Assembly (NCBI RefSeq): GCF_004127445.1
Contig: NZ_QEXM01000016.1
Span: 1-64,000 of the forward strand
Origin: Streptomyces alfalfae
GTDB taxonomy: Bacteria; Actinomycetota; Actinomycetes; Streptomycetales; Streptomycetaceae
Direction of reading: 5' to 3'
Length of the DNA stretch: 64,000 nt
Made by a program: the position numbers and the translations under genes. How positions within the stretch are numbered: the first letter of the stretch is position 1; each line of letters opens with the position of its first letter. Shown piece after piece: positions 8,527-17,086 of the stretch. The notes beneath the pieces were generated by a model, which was not told the DNA's origin, ran no database searches, and saw nothing but the letters and a program-made list of their open reading frames with translations.

Positions 8527-8812
8527 GAAGCTGGGACCTCCGCGCTGGCGTGGACTGACAAGGGAGCTGTGGACCGACAAGGGGAGCCGGGGGGTGCGGT
8601 CCGTCGAGCGTAAGGCGCAAAAGGCCTGGTCGCTCCTCCGCCGTGGGCCGTTGTGGGCGAACTCACCTGCGGTGTCACCGGTTCGGGGGGCGTACGGACG
8701 CAGTGGGGCGGCGTGAAGCGTGTGACCGGGGGTGTTGTCGGCCGGGTTGGTGTATGCGCAGGTGACCGGGGGTGGCGGGCGGTGCGGTGAGCGCGCCGGT
8801 ACCGTCGGTGCC

Positions 8813-9274
8813 ATGGACACGTCTTGGTGGCTCGCGCTGGCGGCCGTGGTGGTGCTCGCCGTGGTCGCCACGGTGGTGGACGGCTGGGGGCGCGGGGCCC
8901 GGAAGCGGAGTGCCCGGCCGCCGGGTCCTTCCCGGCCTCCGCGGGGGCCGCGGGGGCGGTTGCCCGCGCCGCGGCCGGCGGAGATCTGGTGGGCGCGGGT
9001 GCCGTACGAGGACGGGCCGGGGGCGAAGGACCGGCCCTGTCTGGTGCTCTCGGTCCGCGGTCAGCGGGCGCGCGTCGCGAAGATCACCAGCCGGTACCAC
9101 GAGGAGCGGGCGGGGGTGGTTCCGCTGCCGCCGGGTTCGGTGGGCGACGCGCAGGGCCGCGCGAGCTTCCTGGAGACCGACGAGCTGCGCGACGTACCGC
9201 TGTGGGACTTCCGGCGCAGGGTCGGCACGGTGGACCCGGCGCTGTGGGACCAGGTCAAGTACCTGGCCAGGTGA
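8813..9274 (+). CDS. Membrane-anchored PemK/MazF-like protein
   Basis: Protein of 153 residues. Residues 5-22 form one hydrophobic segment, followed by an Arg/Pro-rich linker to about residue 54. The C-terminal domain resembles the PemK/MazF fold: P-A-E-I-W-W-A-R-V-P-Y, then K-D-R-P-C-L-V-L-S. MazF-type toxins are mRNA-cleaving RNases paired with an antitoxin, but no antitoxin gene lies beside this one and the membrane anchor is unusual. It may be a domesticated relative rather than a toxin. Downstream repeats separate it from the convergent cysM. Confidence 0.68.
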   Translation: MDTSWWLALAAVVVLAVVATVVDGWGRGARKRSARPPGPSRPPRGPRGRLPAPRPAEIWWARVPYEDGPGAKDRPCLVLSVRGQRARVAKITSRYHEERAGVVPLPPGSVGDAQGRASFLETDELRDVPLWDFRRRVGTVDPALWDQVKYLAR

Positions 9275-9312
9275 CGACGGCACCGGACGCACCGAAACAT
9301 GCAACTGTTTCG

Positions 9313-9495
9313 GCCCGTCCCTCCGGCATTCACGCCAGAACCGGGCCGAGCCAAGCCCAGCCCGCCCGGCGTCCACGTCAAAACCGGACGAACCAAGACG
9401 TCCCAGCCCGCCCGGCGTCCACGCCAAAACCGGGCGGAGCCAACAGTTCAGCCCGTCCGGCGTTGGAGGACGAACCGGCGGAGCCGGTGATACGA
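9313..9495. repeat. Tandem repeat, period 45-47 bp, Streptomyces intergenic family
   Basis: Four units begin with GCCCG at 9313, 9360, 9406 and 9451 (spacings 47, 46, 45). The two middle units share CAGCCCGCCCGGCGTCCACG and a CAAAACCGG block. The last unit reverts to the common family form GTCCGGCGTTGGAGGACGAACCGG. The array fills the space between the convergent 8813-9274 gene and cysM. Confidence 0.8.
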
Positions 9496-9560
9496 CCGCC
9501 GGTCAGCACCGGCACCGGAAGCGCCGACCGCCGGAAGCGTGCCCCCGTCCCCCCGGGCGG

Positions 9561-10526
<966 letters not shown>

Positions 10527-10805
10527 CTAGACCATGCCGCCGGCGACGGCCGGCAGGATCGTGACGCTGTCGCCGTCGGCGAGCTTCGTGGAGATGCCGT
10601 CGAGGAAGCGGACGTCCTCGTCATTGAGGTACACGTTCACGAAGCGCCGGAGCTTGCCGTCGTCGACGATGCGCGCGGCGATGCCCTCGTGCCGGGAGTC
10701 GAGGTCGGTGAGGAGCTCGGCGAGGGTGTCGCCGCTGCCCTGCACGGCCTTCTCGCCGTCGGTGTAGGTGCGGAGGATGGTCGGGATGCGGACCTCGATG
10801 GCCAT
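10527..10805 (-). CDS. cysO: Sulfur carrier protein CysO (ThiS/MoaD family) with a two-residue tail after Gly-Gly
   Basis: Ubiquitin-like sulfur carrier of 92 residues. The family's F-V-N-V-Y-L-N-D-E-D-V-R-F and D-G-D-S-V-T-I-L-P-A-V-A-G-G blocks are present. The last residues are Gly89-Gly90-Met91-Val92. Adenylation and thiocarboxylation need a free C-terminal Gly-Gly, so Met-Val should be removed first. A CAGGAG ribosome site precedes the ATG. The gene leads cysM, and the leader peptide lies about 160 bases upstream. The tail was read directly from the codons GGC GGC ATG GTC TAG. Confidence 0.94.
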   Translation of the reverse strand: MAIEVRIPTILRTYTDGEKAVQGSGDTLAELLTDLDSRHEGIAARIVDDGKLRRFVNVYLNDEDVRFLDGISTKLADGDSVTILPAVAGGMV

Positions 10806-10821
10806 GCTGAGGGCTCCTGTC

Positions 10822-10866
10822 GGGAGTCGAGAGGCGGGGAGTCGAGAAGCGGAGATTCGAGGAGTT
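10822..10866. repeat. Short direct repeats between leader peptide and cysO
   Basis: GGGAGTCGAGAGGCGG (10822) and GGGAGTCGAGAAGCGG (10837) repeat at a 15-base period, with a decayed third copy to about 10866. They lie just upstream of the cysO ribosome site, within the leader-to-cysO spacer where an attenuator would be expected. Confidence 0.6.
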
Positions 10867-10961
10867 CGGGGTGGCGGGCGCGCGTGCGGCGCCGGCCGGG
10901 GGTGCCGCGCGCGGTGCGGGCGTGCGGCGGCGCGGCCCCCGGGGCCGTGCGGCGGAACGGT

Positions 10962-11066
10962 TCAGCCGGAACAGATGGCGCTGGCGAGGCGGCACAGGTC
11001 GACGTGCAGCCGCGCCACGAGCAGCAGGGCGCTCGGCGTCTCTTCGCTCACGTCATGGGGAACCAT
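10962..11066 (-). CDS. Cysteine-containing attenuator leader peptide
   Basis: A 34-residue open frame ending L-L-L-V-A-R-L-H-V-D-L-C-R-L-A-S-A-I-C-S-G. The R-x-H-V-D-L-x-R core with downstream cysteine matches a family of short actinobacterial leader peptides thought to sense cysteinyl-tRNA supply ahead of sulfur-metabolism genes. It lies 156 bases upstream of cysO, and that spacer is very GC-rich and can form alternative hairpins. Ribosome stalling at Cys25 and Cys32 when cysteine is short would be expected to allow cysO-cysM expression. The mechanism is inferred. The peptide itself is unlikely to have another role. Confidence 0.8.
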   Translation of the reverse strand: MVPHDVSEETPSALLLVARLHVDLCRLASAICSG

Positions 11067-11177
11067 GCGGTCATCGTATCGATTCCCGGTCCGGGTCCTG
11101 GAATGTGATCTCGTATCGCGGACGGTCGGTGTTCAGCATGCGGGCGCGCGCCACCCGGGAGGGGCTCTGCGGCGGGC

Positions 11178-11600
11178 TCAGTACGCCTCGACCACCCGCA
11201 CCTCTTCCTCCGTGATCTCGCCGTCCACGATGCGGTACGAGCGGAACTGGAAGGGGCCCGCGTCGTCGGTGTCCGCGGTGGAGACGAGGACGTAGTGGGC
11301 GCCGGGCTCGTTGGCGTACGTGACGTCGGTGCGGGAGGGGTACGCCTCGGTCGCGGTGTGCGAGTGGTAGACGATCACCGGCTCCTCGTCCCGGTCGTCC
11401 ATCTCGCGGTACAGCTTGAGCAGGTCGCCCGAGTCGAACTCGTAGAACGTGGGCGAGCGCGCCGCGTTCAGCATCGGGATGAACCGCTCGGGTCGGCCGG
11501 CGCCCGCCGGGCCCGCGACGACGCCGCATGCCTCGTCGGGGTGGTCCTGGCGCGCGTGCGCGACGATCTGGTCGTGGAGGGCCTGGGTGATGGTCAGCAT
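11178..11600 (-). CDS. mec: JAMM metalloprotease, Mec+ family
   Basis: Zinc peptidase of the JAB1/MPN fold (M67), 140 residues. The full motif is present: Glu23, His79-x-His81-x7-Ser89-x2-Asp92. In mycobacteria Mec+ hydrolyses the CysO-cysteine isopeptide made by CysM, releasing cysteine and regenerating CysO. The gene lies immediately upstream of the leader peptide and cysO-cysM. Because CysO here ends Gly-Gly-Met-Val, this enzyme may also trim the two extra residues, as QbsD does for QbsE in Pseudomonas. That second role is inference. Confidence 0.92.
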   Translation of the reverse strand: MLTITQALHDQIVAHARQDHPDEACGVVAGPAGAGRPERFIPMLNAARSPTFYEFDSGDLLKLYREMDDRDEEPVIVYHSHTATEAYPSRTDVTYANEPGAHYVLVSTADTDDAGPFQFRSYRIVDGEITEEEVRVVEAY

Positions 11601-11742
11601 GGGAGCCAGGATAAGCAGAGGGCCCGAACCGTACCGGAGTGTGGTACGGCCGGGCCCACATGCTGGACAACAGCCTCTGTGACCAGGCCTTTCGCGGCCA
11701 GGTCGGTCACGACCAGGTCAGGCAGGACCAGGTCGGCCGGGG

Positions 11743-13239
11743 TCAGTCCTTGGTGACGGGACCGCCGTCGGAGGAGGCGGCCACGCCGGTCTTGCGCTTG
11801 TTGAACGCGGCGGCCTGCGGGTTGCGCTTCTTGAGGACCAGGTAGGAGACGCCGAGGATCGCGGCCCAGAACGGGGCGGCGTACAGCGAGATCCGCGCGT
11901 CCTTGTCGATGCCCATCATCACGATGACCATGCCGATGAAGAGCAGCGCGAACCAGCTCGTGTACGGGGCTCCGGGCGCCTTGAAGGTGGACTGCGGCAG
12001 CTCGCCGCGGTCGGCCTTGCGGCGGTAGCGGATCTGGCTGCACAGGATCATGATCCAGGCCCACATGCCGGAGATGGTCGCGAAGGAGACGACATAGTTG
12101 AACGCCTCGCCCGGCCACTGGTAGTTGATCCAGACGCCGACCAGCATGAAGGCGGCCGAGGCCGTGGTGCCGATCAGCGGCAGGCCGTTCTTCGTGAGCC
12201 TGGTGAAGAACTTCGGGCCCTGGCCGTTGAGCGCCAGGTCGCGCAGCATGCGGCCGGTGGAGTACATGCCGGAGTTGCAGGAGGAGAGCGCGGCGGTGAG
12301 GACCACGAAGTTCACGATCGCGGCGCCGACGCCGAGGCCCATCTTCTCGAAGGCGGCGACGAACGGCGAGACGCCGGGCTGGAAGTGCGTCCACGGGACG
12401 ACCGACAGGATCATGATCAGCGCGCCGACGTAGAAGACGGCGATGCGCCACGGCACGGTGTTGATGGCCTTGGGCAGGACGGTCTTCGGGTCCTTGGACT
12501 CGCCGGCGGTGACGCCGACCAGCTCGACGGCGAGGAAGGCGAACATCACGATCTGCAGCGTCATCAGCGTGGAGCCGATGCCGTTGGGGAAGAAGCCGCC
12601 CTGGTTCCACAGGTGGGCGACGGTCGCGGTGTCACCGGCGTCGGAGAAGCCGATGGTGAGGATGCCGACACAGATCAGGATCATGCCGATGATGGCGGTG
12701 ACCTTGACCATCGAGAACCAGAACTCCAGCTCGCCGAAGAGCTTCACGGAGATGAGGTTCGCGCCGTACAGGATGACGGTGAAGACCAGCGCGTAGGCCC
12801 ATTGCGGGAACGAGTCGTGGGTCCAGTACTGCATGTACTGGGCCGCCGCGGTGACTTCCGTGATGCCGGTGACGACCCAGAAGAGCCAGTACGTCCAGCC
12901 GGTCACGAATCCGAAGAACGGACCAATGAACTCGCGCGCGTACTCCGCGAAGGAGCCCGACACGGCGCGGTACATGAGGAGCTCGCCGAGCGCCCGCATG
13001 ATGAAGAAGATGACGAGGCCCGCGATGGCGTACGCCAGGATGAGGCTGGGGCCCGCCTTGTGGATGGCCTTGCCCGCGCCGAGGAAGAGGCCGGTGCCGA
13101 TGGCGCCGCCGATGGCGATCATCTGGATCTGCCGGGCGCCCAGACCGCGCTGGTAGCCCTCGCCCTCGCCGGAGGAGCCCTGGACGACACCATTGCCGCC
13201 GTGCTCGTCGTGATGCTCTTCGACCTGCACTGAGGTCAT
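11743..13239 (-). CDS. Amino acid permease, APC superfamily (AAT family)
   Basis: Proton-coupled amino acid importer of 498 residues with about 12 transmembrane helices. The signature G-L-G-A-R-Q-I-Q-M-I-A-I-G-G-A-I-G-T-G-L-F at TM1 defines the AAT family, together with the G-S-F-A-E-Y region. The ATG at 13239 has a GAAAGG ribosome site. A start six codons further upstream lacks one. The substrate is uncertain: proline, GABA, aromatic and lysine permeases all share these features. About 140 bases separate it from the downstream JAMM protease gene, so co-transcription is possible. Confidence 0.9.
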   Translation of the reverse strand: MTSVQVEEHHDEHGGNGVVQGSSGEGEGYQRGLGARQIQMIAIGGAIGTGLFLGAGKAIHKAGPSLILAYAIAGLVIFFIMRALGELLMYRAVSGSFAEYAREFIGPFFGFVTGWTYWLFWVVTGITEVTAAAQYMQYWTHDSFPQWAYALVFTVILYGANLISVKLFGELEFWFSMVKVTAIIGMILICVGILTIGFSDAGDTATVAHLWNQGGFFPNGIGSTLMTLQIVMFAFLAVELVGVTAGESKDPKTVLPKAINTVPWRIAVFYVGALIMILSVVPWTHFQPGVSPFVAAFEKMGLGVGAAIVNFVVLTAALSSCNSGMYSTGRMLRDLALNGQGPKFFTRLTKNGLPLIGTTASAAFMLVGVWINYQWPGEAFNYVVSFATISGMWAWIMILCSQIRYRRKADRGELPQSTFKAPGAPYTSWFALLFIGMVIVMMGIDKDARISLYAAPFWAAILGVSYLVLKKRNPQAAAFNKRKTGVAASSDGGPVTKD

Positions 13240-13609
13240 GGTGACGCCTTTCTCCATGCTGATCCGCGCCGCTTCCTGCGGTGTGCCGCGGATCAGGTCC
13301 TGATCCCCCCGGATATGGATGGAGTGCTACCGACGGTCTGCCGGCCCGAGCGCCCCCGGCGACATGGGTGGCGTCGCCGAGCGGTCGTGAAGATTTATCA
13401 CGGTGGCAACAGTGAGGGAATGAGCCACTTGTGGCACACACCACAAGGAAAAGCGGACAAGATGCCACACATGCGGGTGAAAGTGGGCAACGACTTGACG
13501 CGATCGTTATCCGGATTTGAGCATCCGATGAGCGAACGGCCCGCCGCGTGAACAGAAGCTGTCCACTACAACAACTTTTGCTGCATTCTGCACCGAACTC
13601 GCGTCGGAC
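13240..13609. promoter_or_regulatory. Promoter region of the amino acid permease with an inverted repeat
   Basis: Relatively AT-rich spacer with no supported gene. A perfect inverted repeat CTTGTGG (13428-13434) / CCACAAG (13441-13447) with a 6-base spacer lies about 190 bases upstream of the permease start, a plausible site for a dimeric regulator. No known regulator was matched. Confidence 0.4.
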
Positions 13610-14206
13610 CTAGTTCATCAACGTCCCGACCAGCGTCTCCTGCAATCCGCCCAGCCAGAGGTAGGCCATCACCATCGGCTTGCGCGGGTCGGAGTCGGGC
13701 AGCCGGTACAGCAACTCGGCGTCGTCCTCGTCGGCGACTTCCAGCCGCGTGCCGATCGCGAGCCGGAGGTCGTTGAGGGCTCCGAGCCAGTTCCGGGACT
13801 CCTCGACCGTCAGTTTCAGGACAGTTTCGCCCTCGCCCGCCGACATCGCCGCGTCGAGCGAACGGATCACGACGAGGGCGTCGTCCCGCTTCTTCGCCCG
13901 CAGGTCGTTCTCCGTGAAGCGGCGGAACTCGGACGAATAGGCGCGCAGCTCGTCCTCGTCCCCGGCCTCGCTGCCGGGCCCGCCGTACGCGTCGGGCAGC
14001 AGGCGCCGCATCACCGGATCGGCCGGCGGCTCACTCGGGCCCTCCGCGAACAGCTCGGCGAGGGGGTCGTCCGACGGCTCGCCGCCCGGCCCGGGGCCGA
14101 TCAGCTCCAGGAGCTGCACGGCGAGGGAGCGGATGATCGAGATCTCGACCTCGTCGAGCGCGACGGCCGCGCCGCCCCCGGGGATCGGTTCGAAGTGTCC
14201 TGGCAT
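13610..14206 (-). CDS. DUF2017 family protein
   Basis: Acidic protein of 198 residues, of unknown function, widespread in actinobacteria. It matches DUF2017 in length and in the F-R-R-F-T-E-N-D-L-R and N-W-L-G-A-L-N-D-L-R-L-A-I-G-T-R-L blocks. It follows clpS by 73 bases on the same strand, an association common across actinobacteria, so a link to ClpS-ClpCP proteolysis is possible but unproven. No catalytic motif or membrane segment is visible. Confidence 0.85.
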   Translation of the reverse strand: MPGHFEPIPGGGAAVALDEVEISIIRSLAVQLLELIGPGPGGEPSDDPLAELFAEGPSEPPADPVMRRLLPDAYGGPGSEAGDEDELRAYSSEFRRFTENDLRAKKRDDALVVIRSLDAAMSAGEGETVLKLTVEESRNWLGALNDLRLAIGTRLEVADEDDAELLYRLPDSDPRKPMVMAYLWLGGLQETLVGTLMN

Positions 14207-14279
14207 CAGATGCGTCGCTGCTTCCGGTCCGTCCGCCGCCGACGGGTCCGCCCGTCCGCGGTCCCCGCCCTCACGGCCC

Positions 14280-14594
14280 TCACTTGCGGTCCTGCTGGAG
14301 CGTGGCCCACAGGCCGTACCCGTGCATGGCCTGCACGTCGCGCTCCATCTCCTCGCGCGTGCCGCTGGAGACGACCGCCCGGCCCTTGTGGTGCACGTCC
14401 ATCATCAATTTGTCGGCCTTGTCCTTCGAGTACCCGAAATAGGTCTGGAAGACGTACGACACGTAGCTCATCAGATTGACCGGGTCGTTGTGCACGAGCG
14501 TGATCCAGGGAACGTCCGGCTCGGGGGCGACGTGCGCCTCTTCGTCCGATTCCGGGCGGGTGATCTCTGCGGGAGCCGTACTCACATGGCCCAT
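14280..14594 (-). CDS. clpS: ATP-dependent Clp protease adaptor ClpS
   Basis: Adaptor of 104 residues that binds N-degron substrates and hands them to the ClpC/ClpA unfoldase. The folded core begins with [12 protein letters not shown], the conserved substrate-pocket segment. It continues with [16 protein letters not shown] and ends with the usual [10 protein letters not shown]. The acidic N-terminal 25 residues are the flexible arm. It is divergent from pncB and upstream of the DUF2017 gene. Confidence 0.95.
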   Translation of the reverse strand: MGHVSTAPAEITRPESDEEAHVAPEPDVPWITLVHNDPVNLMSYVSYVFQTYFGYSKDKADKLMMDVHHKGRAVVSSGTREEMERDVQAMHGYGLWATLQQDRK

Positions 14595-14673
14595 GCTGCC
14601 ACCCCGGAGGGCCCCTCGCACAAACGGGCCCGGGAAATCGTCAAAGTGACGAGATGCGGGTAGCATCCTTCGT

Positions 14674-16002
14674 ATGAACACAGCGGACCTAGGGCTGCCG
14701 GTGGATGTTCCGTCGACGGCGCTCTTCACGGACCAGTACGAGCTGACGATGCTGCAGGCCGCGCTGAAGGCGGGCACCGGCGACCGGCGCTCGGTCTTCG
14801 AGGTCTTCACCCGCAGGCTGCCCGAGGGGCGGCGCTACGGCGTGGTGGCCGGAACGGGCCGGGTGCTCGACGCCGTCGAGAACTTCCGCTTCGACGCCGG
14901 CGTGCTGGGCTTCCTGCGCGAGCGGAACATCGTCGACGAGACGACGCTCGCCTGGCTCGCCGACTACCGCTTCACCGGCGACATCTGGGGCTACCCCGAG
15001 GGCGAGGTCTACTTCCCCGGCTCGCCGATCCTGCGGGTCGAGGGGTCCTTCGCGGAGTGCGTGCTCCTGGAGACCGTGATCCTCTCCATCCTCAACCACG
15101 ACTCGGCGATCGCCGCCGCCGCCTCGCGGATGTCCTCCGCCGCCGGCGACCGCCCGCTGATCGAGATGGGCGCCCGCCGCACCCACGAGCTGGCCGCCGT
15201 CGCCGCCTCCCGCGCCGCCTACGTCGGCGGCTTCGCGACCACCTCCGACCTGGCCGCCGGGTTCCGCTACGGCATCCCGACCGTCGGCACCAGCGCCCAC
15301 GCCTTCACCCTGCTGCACGACAACGAACGGGACGCCTTCCGGGCCCAGGTCGACTCGCTCGGCCGCGGCACCACCCTGCTCGTGGACACCTACGACGTGA
15401 CCGAGGCCGTCCGGATGGCCGTCGAGGTCGCGGGGCCCGAGCTCGGCGCCGTGCGCATCGACTCCGGGGACCTGCTCCTCGTCGCCCACCGGGTGCGCCA
15501 GCAGCTCGACGACCTCGGGGCGACGGAGACGAAGATCGTCGTGACGTCCGACCTCGACGAGTACGCCATCGCCTCGCTCGCGGCGGCGCCCGTGGACGCG
15601 TACGGCGTGGGCACGCAGCTCGTCACGGGCTCCGGGCACCCCACGGCCTCGATGGTCTACAAACTGGTGGCCCGCGCGCACTCGGCGGAGCCCGGGGCCC
15701 CGCTCGAACCGGTGGCGAAGAAGTCGCTGGGCGCCAAGAGCTCCATGGGTGGCCGGAAGTGGGCGGCGCGGCGCGAGGACGCGTACGGCGTGGCCGAGGC
15801 CGAGGTGATCGGCACCGGAGCCGTGCCGGACGGGCTCGTCGAGCACCAGCTCCAGGTCGAGCTGGTCAAGGGCGGTGAGGTGCTCGCCCGTGAGCCGCTG
15901 GACGCGGTCCGCGACCGGCACGCCGCCGCGCGCGCCCGGCTGCCCCTGTCGGCGACGCAGCTCTCGCGGGGCGAGGCGGTCATTCCCACCGAGTACGTCT
16001 GA
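14674..16002 (+). CDS. pncB: Nicotinate phosphoribosyltransferase
   Basis: NAD salvage enzyme of 442 residues that joins nicotinate to PRPP, forming nicotinate mononucleotide with ATP use. The T-D-Q-Y-E-L-T-M N-terminal signature, the G-T-S-A-H-A-F block carrying the phosphorylatable histidine, R-I-D-S-G-D-L and the [14 protein letters not shown] motif are all present. It is followed 66 bases later by pncA on the same strand, forming a nicotinamide-to-NaMN operon. The promoter probably lies in the 79-base gap shared with clpS. Confidence 0.96.
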   Translation: MNTADLGLPVDVPSTALFTDQYELTMLQAALKAGTGDRRSVFEVFTRRLPEGRRYGVVAGTGRVLDAVENFRFDAGVLGFLRERNIVDETTLAWLADYRFTGDIWGYPEGEVYFPGSPILRVEGSFAECVLLETVILSILNHDSAIAAAASRMSSAAGDRPLIEMGARRTHELAAVAASRAAYVGGFATTSDLAAGFRYGIPTVGTSAHAFTLLHDNERDAFRAQVDSLGRGTTLLVDTYDVTEAVRMAVEVAGPELGAVRIDSGDLLLVAHRVRQQLDDLGATETKIVVTSDLDEYAIASLAAAPVDAYGVGTQLVTGSGHPTASMVYKLVARAHSAEPGAPLEPVAKKSLGAKSSMGGRKWAARREDAYGVAEAEVIGTGAVPDGLVEHQLQVELVKGGEVLAREPLDAVRDRHAAARARLPLSATQLSRGEAVIPTEYV

Positions 16003-16068
16003 GTCCCTCTTCCCGCAGGGCACACGCAGTCTCTACGCTCGTAGTCTCTCCAGCAGAAGGAATCCGCC

Positions 16069-16653
16069 ATGCGCCGCGCGCTGATCGTCGTAGACGTCCA
16101 GAACGACTTCTGTGAGGGCGGCAGCCTCGCGGTCGCCGGTGGCGCCGACGTGGCCGCCGCCATCACGGAGCTGATCGGGCAGGCCCCGGCCTGCTACCGG
16201 CACGTGGTGGCCACGCGGGACCACCACGTCGACCCGGGGGCGCACTTCTCCGACCACCCCGACTACGTGGACTCCTGGCCGCCGCACTGCGTGGCGGGCA
16301 CGGAGGGCGTCGGGTTCCACCCGAACTTCGCTCCCGCCGTCGCCTCCGGCGCCATCGACGCCGTCTTCGACAAGGGGGCGCACTCCGCCGCCTACAGCGG
16401 GTTCGAGGGGGTCGACGAGAACGGCCTGTCCCTGGCGGAGTGGCTGCGGTCGCGGGAGATCACCGAGGTGGACGTGGTGGGCGTCGCCACGGACCACTGC
16501 GTGCGGGCCACCGCGCTCGACGCGGCCCGGGAGGGGTTCGGGACCACCGTGCTGCTCGACCTGACCGCGGGGGTCGCTCCCGCGACCACGGAAGCGGCTC
16601 TGGTCGAGCTCCGCTCCGCGGGGGTCGAGCTCACGGGCAAGCCCGTCGTGTGA
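16069..16653 (+). CDS. pncA: Nicotinamidase
   Basis: Cysteine hydrolase of 194 residues converting nicotinamide to nicotinate. The catalytic triad is complete: Asp9 (V-V-D-V-Q-N-D-F), Lys102 (F-D-K-G) and Cys144 (A-T-D-H-C-V-R). The metal-binding D-H-H-V-D region follows the first strand. An AGAAGGA ribosome site precedes the ATG. It feeds nicotinate to the upstream PncB. The last 23 bases overlap the convergent gene at 16631-16975. Confidence 0.96.
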   Translation: MRRALIVVDVQNDFCEGGSLAVAGGADVAAAITELIGQAPACYRHVVATRDHHVDPGAHFSDHPDYVDSWPPHCVAGTEGVGFHPNFAPAVASGAIDAVFDKGAHSAAYSGFEGVDENGLSLAEWLRSREITEVDVVGVATDHCVRATALDAAREGFGTTVLLDLTAGVAPATTEAALVELRSAGVELTGKPVV

Positions 16654-16975
16654 CCGCCTCGGGGCCCGGCCCGGTCCGGCGCTTGAGCGCCCGCACCGGA
16701 TGCCACAGCTCCCGCGCGTCGTCCGGGGCCGTGCGCCATATGAGGCCGTCCGGGTGGTGCAGGACCGCCGTGACCTCGTCCGGGGTCGGGGGCGCCGCGT
16801 TGCCCCGGAGGTAGACCGCCCGCAGGCCGAGGTTGCGGACCCGGGTGAGGGCCCTGGCGCGGTTGACGGCGTGGACGATCACCCGGACCGCGCCGCCGCG
16901 CGGCGCGGGTCCCGGCAGGGTCAGCGCCACCACCACGCTGCCGTTCGGCAGCTTGCAGAAACCTCCTGCGGACAT
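16631..16975 (-). CDS. Small conserved hypothetical protein
   Basis: Basic protein of 114 residues, not recognised. It contains a run resembling a small mixed alpha/beta fold (V-I-V-H-A-V-N-R-A-R-A-L-T-R-V-R-N-L-G-L-R) and a W-R-T-A-P-D-D-A segment. No transmembrane or catalytic motif is evident. Codon bias supports this frame. Its 3' end overlaps pncA tail to tail by 23 bases and includes a GTCCGGCGCTTGAG sequence related to the dispersed intergenic repeat core, so the C-terminus may have been extended by repeat DNA. Confidence 0.65.
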   Translation of the reverse strand: MSAGGFCKLPNGSVVVALTLPGPAPRGGAVRVIVHAVNRARALTRVRNLGLRAVYLRGNAAPPTPDEVTAVLHHPDGLIWRTAPDDARELWHPVRALKRRTGPGPEAVTRRACP

Positions 16976-17025
16976 CCCCGGTCACACCCCTGTCAATAAG
17001 AGAACCACACGACGCACCTAAACAC

Positions 17026-17061
17026 GATCGGCCGCCGCCCGCTAGAGGGCGACGGCCGATC
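17026..17061 (-). terminator. Hairpin terminator after the M6 peptidase gene
   Basis: GATCGGCCGCCGCCC (17026-17040) pairs with GGGCGACGGCCGATC (17047-17061) with one mismatch and a 6-nt loop, 26 bases beyond the stop. Confidence 0.8.
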
Positions 17062-17086
17062 ATGGTTTGACCTGCGGAAACGCTAC

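Noticed and set aside
13315..13551. A 78-codon plus-strand frame in the permease promoter region
   Set aside because: No ribosome site or recognisable motif, and the sequence has promoter-like AT content.
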